From positions 1,617,001 to 1,681,000 of the forward strand of contig JANTQA010000070.1 in assembly GCA_027625915.1 (NCBI GenBank): a DNA stretch of 64,000 bases, read 5' to 3'. Each line of letters opens with the position of its first letter. The first letter of the stretch is position 1. The notes beneath the pieces are model-generated. The model was not told the origin of the DNA. It searched no databases and saw only the letters and a program-made list of their open reading frames with translations. Below are positions 49,592-62,146 of this stretch, piece by piece. The translations under genes were made by a program, and so were the position numbers. Origin of the DNA: Anaeramoeba flamelloides. Taxonomy: Eukaryota > Metamonada > Anaeramoebidae.

Positions 49592-52500
49592 TTAATTATT
49601 CTCCTTCTCCTTCTCCTTCTCCTTCTCTTTCACCACTATATCCCTTTCCCTTTCCCTTTCCTTTTCCTTTTCCTTTTCCTTTTCATTTATATTCGCAATC
49701 TCATTTTCAAAATCTTCAACTTCATTTATAATTTTTAATTGTTTTATATCTTTTAGATATTTTTCATAATCTTTTTTTTGAATCCTATATCTTTTTCGAT
49801 CTTTTTCTGCAAATTGTTCAAATTTCTAAATTATTTAATCAAGGAAATAAAATTTTCAGAATTAAATTAATAAAAATTACAGAAAGAAAGAAAAAAAAAA
49901 AATTAAAGAGTTTTTTGGAATAAAAGCCAAAATAAAAAATTTTACTAATTTTTCTTTTATTGGGAGCAAACGCCATTTTTTCCCTGCAAGTTTTGAAAAT
50001 TCATGTGGAAGAAGATCATGATTTTCTTTTCTAAGAACTCCTCTGTACCATTCCATAAACTGTATAAATTGATGGTGTGGTTTTATTGGCTCCTCAAGTT
50101 CATTAATATAATCAGTTTGCTTTGTTTTGTTTTTTCTTGGTTCATTTGTAGGAAGTGGCTCTTTAGGTTTATTTGTTTGACTAGGTTTGGAATTAACGAT
50201 ATACAATGGGTTTAAAAATTGCTTTACATATGATTCGTCTTTGTCTTTCATAACTTCTTCCATTTCCCTATCATATATTATTCTTTCATCATCAGCTAAA
50301 GCATAATATCTCTATTTATTAAATTATATGTATGTCATAAATGAATATAAGGATCGATTTTGAGTACGATAAAGAAACAATAATAATATAATAAAATTGT
50401 CATAAGATCAATCAAAAAAAAATTTTTTTTTTCTTGAATTAATGTAGAGTATTGAATAATAAAATGTGTATTGTTACTTTTATTCAAAAAAAAAAAAAAA
50501 AACAGTTGTGAATTATCAAAAGTAAAACTAGCCTGAATTAAACATCCAAAAACATGGTAATTTAAAATAAATGTGTTAATTTATACCTCCCCTCTTTATC
50601 TATTTTTCGAATATTTAAATTAATCATTTTAATCACACTTAATATATAAAAATATTTTTTGATAATCTTAGCCCAGCAATATTTTGAGAAATGTTATTTC
50701 AAAATTTGTAACCCTCATTTTTTTTTTAATTAAAATATTTTTTAAATTAAAAACCAAATTACTATAGTATCAAAAAGAGATAAGTAGCCGTAGATAATTT
50801 TTTATTTATTTTTTTCCATTTTTTTTCTTGACTGAATTTTCTTTATTTTGAAAAGAAGAGTTACAAAGGAAAAAGATCAAGTTGTTACTTACTAATATTT
50901 TGACACTGAAACACGAAAGTATGAGTAACTTGAAAATAAAAACGTAAAAGTAAAGATAAAAAAAAACCAAAGGTTTAAAGCTAAATAGATCAAAAAGTAA
51001 AAAGAAATTACTCCAATTAAACTACGACCCCCCCGAAAAAAAACATTCATGATCAATTATCAAATTAAATTAAATTAACCAAAAGTATCGTGGCTGTGAT
51101 TTTGGGATGTTCGTAATTTTAGATAACCTTGTTTTTTTTTTTTTGATTTATTACAAGTTGCTCTTTATAAACCCTTTTTTTTGATTTCTAATTTTTTTTT
51201 TAAATTCCTTTTTTTTTTTTTTTTCCTTTCTTCTTTTCAATTTTTTTCTTTTTACTTTTTAACCATAAAGAAATTGGGCCTATACCTCTCTTGAATAATC
51301 GTGAAATCTATGGGTTTACGCTTAAATTACCTTTGAGGAAATTTAATTAAAAGGATATTTAGGGTGTCATTTACACTTCTTCAAAATAAAAAAAAAAAAA
51401 AGATAATTTTTTTTTTCTTCTTTTAAAAACATGATCAAAGAAATATATTCCTAAAAAAATATTAGTTTTTTCATTCTGGAATGAGTTTTAATTATTGGAA
51501 AAAAGATTATATTTGTTATGATCACTTTCAGGAATTTTGATTCAAAGTATTAAAAATATTTTTTATATCACAACTTCGAAAAAAGTTTAATATAACATAT
51601 TGAATGTTAATCAATTATTTATTGAGATACACGAGAATTTTGTTTTGTTGAAACTTTATGTTTTTCTTTAGGAATTTTATTTTATTTTTTGAAGATTTAA
51701 TTAAATAACTTTAATGTATCTTATTATTTAATTTATTGTTAGAATATTTTGCACAGTAAAATTTATTTGTAGAAAAAACAAATACAAATAAAATTTTAAA
51801 GAACTTTACGATAATTTTCAAATAAGATATAATAATTTATTTATTTTTTTTTTTTGGAATTTTGCTACTAAAAAACAATTAATTTATTTTTCAAAATAAT
51901 TCCAATAAAGCGAAGAATAAAACAATAATTTAATGTTTATTAAACAATTAAATACAAATAAAATAAGATGAGGAATAATAAATTTTGTTTCATATAAATT
52001 TAGATAATTTATTGTTTTTTTTTTTAATTAAATATTATTAAGATTTTTATTATCTTCTTAGTGGAAATATTCCAATGATGCTAAGGGCGTATTTATAAAT
52101 AAATTCCTTGATTGAGATTTTAAAGACAAAAAATGAATGATCATACTTGTACTGAGAATTTGTAATATGTTTGATCGATGCGGATCATAATTTTTCATTT
52201 TGTAAAAGTTTTGAATATTAACTTAAAAAATATATATCAAAATTAAAAAATGCTTTTTATCGCTTTATGTACTTAATTTATCCATAAAGTATTATAAAAA
52301 AATTGAAAATTTGAAATTAAGTAAAATAACATATTTCATTTGATCAAATATTTTGTTATTTTGATTAAAATTTCTGAACGATCATTTTGATATTGAGGAA
52401 GTACCGTAGAGGGCATTTAAGTGCCGCCGAGAATCGAGGTTTTGACAAGGTTTTCTGTTTATTTAGAAAATCAATGGATTTCCTTAATAAAGCGGAAAAC

Positions 52501-55500
52501 TCCGAGAAAGCCTAACAGTTATAAGAGAATATTTGATCTCTTCCTCGCTTTATAATCAATAAATGTATTTTTTTGAAAAAGTAATTATAAAAAAAAATTA
52601 AACAAATTTAATAACAAAAGATTTCCTTTAGCAATTATTTAATTTGAAAATTTTTCATTTTTATCTTGAAAAATTCAATTAATTATATGTCTTAGTATAC
52701 GGGGATAATGTTTTTTTTAAAGAATTTGTTTTAATGAATATAGACAGCTAAATTTGATTAGAATATTGTTAAAACCAACCCCCGATTCACTATTTGAGTT
52801 CGACAAACCCCCATAATCTTTTACTTGTAATCGAAAAAAATAAAAAAATTTTCAACGTTTTATAATTTTGAAGTTTCCAAAATCAAAATGATTTCAAGGT
52901 CTGTCAATAAGGGTTTGAGTTTGCTGGTTTTTCTTCCAAAATTCGAATAAATAACGAAAACAATTTTATTTCTTTTTAAAAATTGAAATTTCATTTAAAA
53001 TTTTTTTCTTGAAAAAATACAACTCCTGTTTTTTTGTACCGAGTGGAAAACACTCCACCAAAACAAAACAATTTTAAAACCAAAATTGGAATTAAACTCT
53101 TCTTTCCATGTGTTGAGAAAATAAATTGCTCTTTTTTGTTCTTTTCTTCAACTAAAAAAAGATAAAATATAATTACTACCAAACATTCAAGCTACAAACA
53201 GTTTTATTCCTGATGTGTATTTGTAATTTCTGAAATCAATTTTGTAATAAATAATCTCAAAAAGTAAATCTCATGAATGAAAATGAGTACCAAATCCCCG
53301 ATGTCTATTATGGATTTAATTTTTGAATAAAAAATTTCACTTCAAAAAAAGCAATTAAACACGAGTTTCCAGTCTTACTCTTAACTGGATTCCGTTTTAT
53401 AATTTAGAATTCGAAATTGAAATGGTTGTTTTCCAAAAAAATTATACCAAAAAAATCAAATACCTTCTTATTTTTCGAACAATTGTAGTATTTCAAGGTA
53501 TTCAAGTTTTTTATTACAAATCTATTTTGTATCAATCTCTTATGATCAAAAACCGAGTATCTAAACTTTTTTAACCATTTTAAATTCACCTTTCAATAAT
53601 AAACTCTTCATTCAATTCCAAATTAATAGATTTTTAATTATGTTTCCAAAAAAAGCAAAAAATGTTTCAGTTTTTTCTCTTTGAATTTTTTTCTTTATTA
53701 GTTTATTGATCAACAATTCCCATTCAATTTTGAATAATAATATAAGAGCGAATATTATTTTTGGTGTCAATTACCGGAAATTAGAAAAAATAAAAAATAC
53801 CGAAATTGTCGCGAAAGACATATTTATATATATATATTAAGATAAATTAGTTCATATTTTTTTTTTTTCTTTTTTTGTTTGTTATCAAAATAATATTTTT
53901 CTGTTAGTTTTCGATATTTAGAGGTGAGGATTAGGAATCTCTATTTTTTTTAAGAATAAATTTTTGATTTACTTTTATAAAGGTGTTATATAAATGAATA
54001 TATATATATATAACTTTAAATGATGTACTTTAATTACTATTTGTTGCAAAACAAATGGAACAAAATTTTCATTCAGCTTTCCAAAATTATAATTTTAAAA
54101 TCATTGTAAAATTTCAATTTTTTATTTCTTAAAAGATGCTTAAAGTATTAACTCCCCTTTTAGAATTGGGAATTTGTTGATTTATTTTAATTCTTGATAT
54201 GTGATTTTACGGAAAGCTGAATGAAAATTTTGATTATTTTATTTTACAATTAACAGTATTCTTTATACAAAAAAAATTCAAAAATTTGGTAATAAAAAAA
54301 AAATGATAAAAAAAAAAAAAAATTACTTTTTTTTCTTCAAATGATAAATTTTTCCATTTCTCCGAACTTTTACCTGAAACTTCTGTTATTTGAGTTTTCC
54401 CGTGTTTCTTGACATATGCCTTTCTAAATTCAGTGTAAAAAATAAAGAAAGGTGTTTTAGGATTTTTTGGCAAGTCTTTAGGTTTGGATCCATAATATAT
54501 TTTGTATTTGGTGATAAGTGGCCGTTTGTTTGGAATAAATACATTTTTTTGTGAATTGTTCTTTAACTTTGTTAGGTTTTTTTGGATGGGCGAAATGTTA
54601 TCTTTTTTTGAGAGCGATTTATTCTTTCCATTGTGTTTTTGTTGATTGTTTTTTTTTAATTCCAAGTATTGCTTATATTCCTCACGATACCTTTGTTTAT
54701 CAAGATTGGACATTCGCAAAAAATGCTATAGAATTAATATTACAATTTTTTTTTTAGATAAAAATTTTGAAAATTAAATATTTTGTTCTATTTAGAGATT
54801 GAAATTAAAAAGAAAAGTCCCACCGCAACCAAAAAGAATTCAGAAAATCAGCCTAAGGTAAATATAATTAAGCTTAACTCATGGTTTTAATTTTTGCTCA
54901 TAATAAATTTAAAATATGTTAACTTTTCCATTTAAGAAACCGTTTTTTTCAATAGTAAAGTTTAAATTGAATTTCAATAACAAATTCTTTCATGTGATTC
55001 TTTAATTGGAGTTACCATATAATATAAAATATAATAAATCTCAGTTAATTTTCCAAAAAGAACTTTGGTGAAAAAAAAAAAAAGATGAGAAACCCAAAGT
55101 TAGAATTTTTGTGTTTTGAAGATAAAATAGTAATGTGAAATATCAAGAATCTTTTTTGGTATCTTCCCAAATTTATCCGATTCTTCTTGAACCAAAGATA
55201 AAGAGAAATTGTTTGAGAAATTTAATTCACTTTTCAGATAAAATTCAACAAAATCCATTCCTAACTTGGCTTGAATACAGAACAGTAAATTTGAAAAAGA
55301 TTAAGATCTTTAAAACTTAAGTCTTTAAAAATTTTCACAAGTTAGCAAAGTAAAAAATATTTCTCAAAATCAAGTCTTTTTTTCGTAATTTTTCTATCAA
55401 GTTGTCTAACATTTTCAAACCAAAAACTCATAAATTTAAAAACCCAGGAAATTCGATTTTTTTGATCAACTGAAACTATACGTAAATATTCAAAAATTTA

Positions 55501-56681
55501 CGGGTTTTTGAAATTCACATCTTTTAGGTTTTACAGTGAGGTTGGTGAAGTTTTGTTTTGTTTTGTTGATTTTCATTAGTTACAGTTATAAAGAAAAAAA
55601 ATTTTGATTGTAATTTTTGAAAAATCAAAAAAATTGTGAAAAGGACCGAAAACAATTATTTGGCTTATGGGATTGTTTACCCCACTCAGTAAAACCGTTA
55701 CGAATTTAAGGTTTAATTGGTGATCTCAAATTGGATCTAATAAATTTTTAAGAGCCGTATCTTGGCAACAGAGGAACTTGTATTGTAATCAATTGTTCTT
55801 TGTTTGAAGAATATTTCGCTGAAGCAAAAGAGAGTTTACCATTTTAAAACACCAATTTAGTTCCATTTAAGATAAGAACCTGTTCTAAAAATAAAAAAAT
55901 TGGAATTAAAAAGGGTCATTTTGTTTACCTTGACTTGGTTTCTGGTCAGTTGCTTCCAGTTTTTTGCACACACTGTTGAAATTACTTGAAACTTTTCAGA
56001 AGGGCATTGCCTTGTAAGCTTTGTTCTGTGTTTTTGGTGATAAACTAAAAAAGCATTTCTTGGTTTTTTTGGTGCATAATGACGATACTGATCATTTCTT
56101 GATGCCTTCGAAAGTAAAAAATAAGAATAAGGAATAAACCACTTTCCTCCATTTTTTTGATAGTCGGTTTTTTCCAATTCATATCTTTTGTGATCTTGAA
56201 TCGATTTTTCAAAGTATTCCTAAATGGTTTTTAACATAAGTGTTTTTAATTTTTTTTTTTTTTTTTTGTTTGAGAAACAATAAAAATAAGATCCTGGTAA
56301 AACCACAAGAAAGTGAAAAAGGAAATTTACTAATTGTTTAACACCCAGTTTGTCCCATGATTCTTTAATTAATTTTGCACGTTCAATAATTGTCGTGTTT
56401 GGGTATTTCTCCAAAAATTCTTTTGTTACTTTTCTTGTGAAATACACAAACGGTTGAACAGGATCTTTTGGTGCATTTGGATCTCGGATGTATTTGACTT
56501 TTTTTTGTTGTTTGTTTTCAATAGAATAATTGTTTTTAAATAATTCAAAATTTTTGTTTTTATCGATCCCAAACTGAATTTCATTTTCACCTTCATTTTC
56601 ACTTTCATTTTCATCGATTTCGAACTGAGTTTCATTTTCGTTTTCTTTTTCATTCTCGTCAATTTCTAGTTGAATTTCCAT
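49592..56681 (-). CDS. Protein with four HMG boxes
   Basis: Five exons: 56681-56331, 56219-55929, 54725-54327, 50311-49946 and 49825-49592. Every exon is a whole number of codons (117, 97, 133, 122, 78 including stop), giving 546 aa. The four HMG boxes lie at about 69-140, 166-237, 300-370 and 420-492. Their first halves read RDPNAPKDPVQPFVYF, APKKPRNAFLVYHQKHR, KNPKTPFFIFYTEFRKA and EEPIKPHHQFIQFMEWYR; the second halves are EYFEKSIQDHKRY, HFLRMSNLDKQRY, RYYALADDERIIY and KFEQFAEKDRKRY. HMG boxes bend DNA; multi-box proteins such as UBF and TFAM-like factors act as architectural factors in chromatin. The N terminus is rich in E/N/D and the C terminus is a KE-repeat tail. In every box a phase-0 intron falls between helices 2 and 3, eight or nine residues after the conserved Trp and 13 residues before the conserved Tyr. 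Which HMG subfamily it belongs to cannot be told. Confidence 0.9.
52893..53833 (+). repeat. Long dispersed repeat I, copy 1
   Basis: About 940 bases that recur in direct orientation at 60786-61728. Shared words include GTCAATAAGGG, TCTTATGATCAAAAAC, TTAGTTTATTGATCAACAAT, CAATCCC/CAAATCCCCGATGTCTATT and CGAAAGACATAT at the end. No terminal inverted repeat and no convincing coding frame. It could be a segmental duplication or a non-autonomous element of an unfamiliar kind. Confidence 0.7.
54063..54236. mobile_element. Small inverted-repeat element S
   Basis: CAAAATTTTCATTCAGCTTT CC at the left and GGAAAGCTGAATGAAAATTT TG at the right form near-perfect 22-bp inverted repeats about 170 bp apart, inside HMG intron 3. 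Single copy in the window. Confidence 0.6.
54726..55928 (-). other. Intron 2 of the HMG-box gene (1.2 kb)
   Basis: Opens GTAAACAAA and ends ATTCTATAG on the gene strand. No repeat family was matched to it. A plus-strand frame at 55135-55320 (MKYQESFLVSSQIY) is open but unsupported. Confidence 0.7.
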
Positions 56682-57000
56682 CTTATTTTTGGTATGAATA
56701 AAAAAGAAACTGTATTAAAACAAGGAAAAAGTTAAAAAATGAAAAAATATTATTAATTTTTTAAAATACATCTACTATCTTTAAATTTAAGACGGAAGAG
56801 ATCTTTTAATCTTTTTAGAATTTTAAATTAAAAGAGATGTATTCGTTAAATTTTCTCCTCATTATTATGAAAGTACCAATTATAGATCTGAAAAGGTGAT
56901 AAATATAGTATATTACAAGTAACCAACTAAACAATAATTATTTTGAATCAATAGACCCAAAATTTATTTTAATATTTGGAGTGAATTTTTGATATAAAGA
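56682..57000. other. Upstream flank of the HMG-box gene
   Basis: AT-rich. A short self-complementary pair (CTACTATC near 56770 and AAAAGAGATGTATTCG near 56836) may be minor. Nothing else seen. Confidence 0.35.
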
Positions 57001-57493
57001 GGTGAAAAAAATACCAGATATGAAAAAAATAACAGACAAGATTTTTGATTGTGAATATATGGAAAATTGTAATAATTTCTTTTATTTAAAATCAAATCTT
57101 TTTTTTATCTAAGAAATAAACTTTTAAAATTATAAATCACCCACTTATTAGAAAGATGATTAATGAAATTACACTAGTTAAAAATACCATTCAATCAATC
57201 AAAAAACAATAATTAAAATTATTATTTTCCATATCAATAGAAAACCTCTATTAAACCCGAATTTTTTTTTGAAATAAGTTGATCTACTTATGTTATCAAA
57301 CACTTACAATAGTATTCTAGAGATACCTGACTTTAAGGTATTTTGGATAATTTATCAGTAGACTCATAAAAAATTTCGGTTATTTATATCAAGGATTTGA
57401 TTTTAAATAAAAGAAATTATTACAACAATTTTCCGAATATTCACAATCAAAAATCTTGTCAGTTATTTTTTTCATATCTGGTATTTTTTCCCT
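57001..57493. mobile_element. Inverted-repeat element R
   Basis: GGTGAAAAAAATACCAGATA and the next ~90 bases (AACAGACAAGATTTTTGATT, TAATTTCTTTTATTTAAAAT) recur reversed at 57402-57492. Arms of about 95 bp enclose about 300 bp. No coding frame. Confidence 0.7.
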
Positions 57494-57836
57494 ACTATAC
57501 CTTCAAAGAGGAAAGAAATATTTAATACACTGTATTTTTTCAAAACAAAAAATTAAATTATGTTGGGATTGTAAATAATATTTTTTATTTATATTTTTTA
57601 TTTATATTTTTGTGTTATAGCTTATGAAATAGAGGAGTTAAACCCAATCTAGACAATTTATTAATTTGAGTTTATTTTTTAAAATCCAGAATTCAACATG
57701 TTTTTAATATGAATCAAAAAAAAGTGACTTGATATTTTTATATACAAATTCAGTTAATTCTTCTAAATGGGAAAAAATAATTTTCGTTATATGTTGGAAA
57801 GTCTTGATTTTGAAAGTAAATTTTCAATTTTGATAA

Positions 57837-58873
57837 TAAACTCAATTCCAAAAAATGGGACACAAAAAAAAAATTACATTAATAAAAATATACTCCAAAA
57901 TACATGATACTTGAACATTAAAATAATAAAAGACCCGAAAATATTTAATTAATACTATTTATATATTTTATAGTAAATTTAAAATTCAATTCGAAAAATA
58001 AAAAAGAAAAAATAAAAAAAAGTGTGCCCCTATTTTTGGAACACATTTACCAAAAAATCCATTTTTATTCAAAAAAAAATTAATAAAAACTATTAATAGA
58101 TTCAGCTTGTCTTTTGATAACTAAATCTATTGTTTTAAATATAGAGTTTACTAATTATCTTAGGTTTCCCAACTCGAAGTATTTCATACATTAGTGAAAA
58201 TTTTAAAAATTCTTCTTCATTTTTTGGTTACAATTTTTCAGTTTAGTATACATAAATTCTCAATTGGATTTAAATTTGTGGAATTGGGGGTCAAGGGTCC
58301 AGAACATTACATCCCCGATTTAAGTAAGTTTGAGTTTTTTTCTGAGGTATGTGGACAAGCTCCATCCTTTTGGAAAATCCATTTCAACTCACTATATTCT
58401 GAATTAGCGAGTTGAATTTCCTTTGATTTTTTTGATAATATCATTAATAATACATTCAGTATTCACACTTCCATTAATAATAATAAGGTCTGTTTGTAGG
58501 CCATGTATCCTAGCACACCATATCATGATTTTTTTTCAAAAAAAATTTTTTCTCGATAAAAAAGAATCTTTTTTCTTTTTGAGAGAAAAAAAAAAAATTT
58601 TTTTTTGTGATCAGAATGAAAACTTTTAAATTTCATTTTAAAGTGATTTTGAGATTTTCGAAAAGTTTTGAAAAAAAAAGAATACAAAAAAAATCAAAAA
58701 AATTAGTGAAAATCAAAAATCAAAAAATAATGAAAAAAAATGATAGATAATTAACTTTAAAATTATTTACATTGATTGTTAATATCTAATGTTTCTATTT
58801 AAGAGTCAAATATCACTTTTCTTGGAATTAAATTGATTTTGAAGGTGTGCCCCAATTTTAGGAATTGGGTTTA
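57837..58873 (-). mobile_element. Decayed Tc1/mariner element with transposase remains
   Basis: Ends TAAACTCAATTCCAAAAAAT GGGACACA and, reversed, TAAACCCAATTCCTAAAATT GGGGCACA form inverted repeats about 1,040 bp apart. On the minus strand between about 58530 and 58100 there are transposase relics: MVWCARIHG (family MVWGCFS..HG), INGSVNTE (family IDGTMNAE), FQKDGACPHTSE (family QQDNAPxHTS) and NLNPIENL (family DLNPIENLW). The frame is broken by stops and shifts, and the first catalytic Asp is Asn, so it is inactive. Its ends resemble those of repeats A and B, which may be its deletion derivatives. Confidence 0.8.
58100..58530 (-). pseudogene. Tc1-type transposase relic
   Basis: The C-terminal half of a DDE transposase spread over more than one frame, with the HTS and NPIEN blocks about 35 residues apart as in DD34-37 families. 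No N-terminal helix-turn-helix could be read. Confidence 0.7.
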
Positions 58874-60569
58874 TTTATAATAATTACTATTTCAATTCTT
58901 ATCACAGCAAAAAAAAACTAATAGAAGTCACAGTATGATTAAAATAAAATAAATAATCTTTGGGCTTTAACATAAAATATCAATGAAATTTAATTTGAAT
59001 GAGTTAAAAATTTTTCATTCTTTCAAGTTTTAAAAAAGTAATTTTTCTGATTTTCTGAAAATGAAAAAACAATAACAAATTTTTAATTTTGAAAAATTTT
59101 TTAACAAATTCTTTGATCTTATTCACTAAAATCACTTTATAACAAGTATTATCATCTTTAATGGAATCAAAAAACCGATTTTAAATTTTGGGATAAAATT
59201 AACAAATTCCCAAATATCTTGAAGAAAATTTTAATATAAAAAATTAAAATTACACAGTACAATAAAAACATTCCTTACAAGTAAAAAATGTAAAATGTGT
59301 AAAAATTTTTAATGTTAAAACTATATAATCAAAATAATATTCAGATTTGTTAATATGCAAAATATAATAACAATTTGGTTTATCTAAAAGAATTCTCTCA
59401 AAAAAGAAAATAATATTTATTATCAAGAAGAAGACTATTTATTGTACAATAATGATGGAAATAATCCTAATTGATATAAAAACTTTTCTAGAATAAGAAA
59501 AAAAATTAATTTTATAATTATATTTTTTTGGGAAAACTGGAAATAAAAATTGATCTCAAGGAAAAAAATTTCTATTCTAGCTTTTGAGTTACCCAGAATT
59601 TTTGACAGTTGGTACATAAATAATTTAAAATTGGAGAATATCATCAATAGCATATTTTAAAAAATTTTCCCCTCTTCGTGAAAAACTAGCTCTTTAAATA
59701 TTTTTTGGGATAATTACAAAATATGTATGAATAAACAAATAAAAAAAGCTTATTTATTTAAATATTTATACAATGTTCATTTTTTTTCAATATACTACCT
59801 AAAAGTACTGTTCCTTAAAGAATTAAACAAAAACAAAAACAAAAAACTGTTACTCTATCATTCATAATAGTTTAAAATCTACTTAGTATAATTCCCAACA
59901 AGATGACCTAAAAAATCTTTTCAAAAATAATTAAAAATTAGTTAATTGTTTCACTTCTTAAACATTTCAAATAAAAATAATCAGTTGAATAAGAAATCTA
60001 AGATCAAAAATTATCTTTAAAGATATTTAACAATTTATGTTGAAAATTTCTATTTACTGGTTCTATTAAGAGTTTTTTAAACTTTTAAAAAAAAAATAGA
60101 AAATTTTATTCTTTCACATTTCCAACGTTATTTTTATTATCATTTACAAGTTTTTTAAAGTTCATAAATACCTTCCAAATGGTGAACCAGTTATTTATAC
60201 AATTAAAGGATAATTATTATTTTGTTAAAAAAAACAGAAAACTTTCCTTTAGTTTTTCGGGAATTTAAAATAATATAGTATAATCTCTATGAAATTTCTC
60301 GTTTATTTTAAATCCTAGGGAACATTCACACCGAATTTTTATTATTAGTTTTTTTAAAAATATTTCAGTTTTATTTTATGAGTAGAATATTTTTTAATGA
60401 ATTATTTACAATTCATCTGATTATAAATCTCAATTTTTTTTAATGTAAAATCTATTTTTAATGTGATCTTGACATTATTTACCCAAAATAGACTGGTTTT
60501 TTCTTATAGCTTGGAAATCAAATTTTATTATAAGATAAATAAATATAAAGATAATTTTGTTAAAATTTA
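58874..60569. other. Intergenic, AT-rich
   Basis: No gene or repeat recognised. The frame at 59435-59653 is hydrophobic low-complexity and was not accepted. Confidence 0.4.
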
Positions 60570-60765
60570 CAGTCAGTTCCACTTTTAAAACACATACTTT
60601 CAACGAAATTCAAGGAACAAAAAAAATTTCAAATTCGGGCACAAAATTTAAATTCTAGTACAATAATTTGTGTAAAAAAAAATTCCCAAAAATGTACCCT
60701 AATTTGATTTTTATATGTATTTTAATTTTTGTTGAAAGTCTGTGCCTTAAAAGTCGAACTGATTG
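60570..60765. mobile_element. Foldback MITE D, copy 3
   Basis: Starts CAGTCAGTTCCACTTTTAAA after TA and ends CCTTAAAAGTCGAACTGATTG. It is 196 bp, the same length as copies 1 and 2. The right TA is changed to CA. Confidence 0.8.
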
Positions 60766-60785
60766 CAACTATAATCAAACTAATT

Positions 60786-61728
60786 GAAAGATCGGTCAAT
60801 AAGGGCGAAGTTGCGTATTTTTCTTGTAAATTGAAACAAATAAACAAAAATCTTTTAATTTTTTATTAAAAAATTGAAATTTTGTTTAAATTTAGTTCTT
60901 AAAAAAATACAACATCTTTTTTCTGTACCGAATCATAGACATACCATAAAAAAAAAATTTTTTTTTAAACGCAAAATTGAAATAAAACTAAACTTTTTAT
61001 GAGTTGAGAAAATTAATTTTCTCTTTTTTGTTATTTTCTTCAACCATAGAAAAAAAGGATAAAAACTAACTACTACCAATCATTCAAGTTCCAAAAGGTT
61101 TTATTTCGGGTATTTATTTGTAATTTTAAACTCCACTTGGTAATAAATAATCTCAAAAAGCCAAACTCGTTAATGAATGTGTGTACCCAATCCCTGATGT
61201 CTATTAAATATTTAATTTTTTCTGGGGTAGTTTTACTTCGAAAAAAGCAATTAAATATGGCTTTCCAGTCTTACTCTAAACTAAATACCTTTTTATCGTT
61301 TAGAATTTGAACTTGTAAAATCTTTGTTTTTCAAAAAAATTATTCCAAAAAAAAATAAATACCTTTCTTATCTTTCAAAAAATTGTAATATTTCAATGAA
61401 TTTCGTATTTCAAGGCCAATCTATTTAGTATAAATCTCTTATGATCAAAAACAAAGCCGAGTATCTAAACTTTTAAAACTTTGTTAAATTCTAATTCCTA
61501 CAGGCAACTATTCTTTCAATCCCATATTAATAGACTTTTAATTATGTTTTCACAATAAGCAAAAAATATTCCTATTTATAATCTTTTAATTTTTACCTAT
61601 ATTAGTTTATTGATCAACAATCCTCCTTTCAATTTTTAATATTCACATTAGAGTCAATATTATTTTTTAGTTTCAATTGCTGGAAATTTGAAAAAATAAA
61701 AAACACCGAACTTTGTGCGAAAGACATA
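60786..61728 (+). repeat. Long dispersed repeat I, copy 2
   Basis: Matches 52893-53833 in direct orientation with moderate divergence and a few small indels. It ends GTGCGAAAGACATAT where copy 1 has GTCGCGAAAGACATAT. Downstream sequence differs (TA repeat in copy 1, unique here). Confidence 0.7.
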
Positions 61729-62146
61729 TCTTTTTCCAAAAATCAAATACTTTGAAAAAAATTTTTTTTCAAATCGGGGTTAATTGGTTGCTGCAAATAT
61801 CAATGAATGGCGATATATATTTATTTTCGCAAAAAGATCAAAGAAAACAAGCAAAACGAAACAAAGCATTGATTATAAAAATTTATTTATTCAGATGTAT
61901 GATTAAAGGGTATATATCCACTTCTTTTCCCATTTATATTATACTGATTATTAAATTTTAATTTTTATTTGATATTTCAAATTACAGCAAATAGTTGTGA
62001 TTATGGTATTTATTTACAAATTGATAAATAAATAAATTAATAAATTTAAATAGAGAAATATTTCTATTTAAAAAAAAGAAAAAACGAAAAAAAGAAAGGA
62101 AAAGCGAAAGGAAAATTCAATATGAAGAAATTCTCATTAAAAAAAA
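61729..62146. other. 3' flank of the acyltransferase gene
   Basis: AT-rich; a plus-strand frame crossing the end of repeat I (61713-61961) has no recognisable features. No gene supported. Confidence 0.4.

Larger units (their letters stand above)
50312..54326 (-). other. Intron 3 of the HMG-box gene (4.0 kb)
   Basis: Opens GTAATTTTTT and ends TTTAATAAATAG on the gene strand. It contains repeat I copy 1 (52893-53833) and inverted-repeat element S (54063-54236), plus a short TAGGTTTTC-like foldback near 52440-52515 (GAGGTTTTGACAAGGTTTTC against AAAGCCTAAC). No additional exon was seen. Confidence 0.75.

Noticed and set aside
54551-54757. Plus-strand 68-codon frame
   Set aside because: Antisense of HMG-box exon 3.
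58194-58415. Plus-strand frame of 73 codons
   Set aside because: It is antisense to the Tc1-type transposase relic, whose minus-strand motifs (HTS, NPIEN) explain the open frame.
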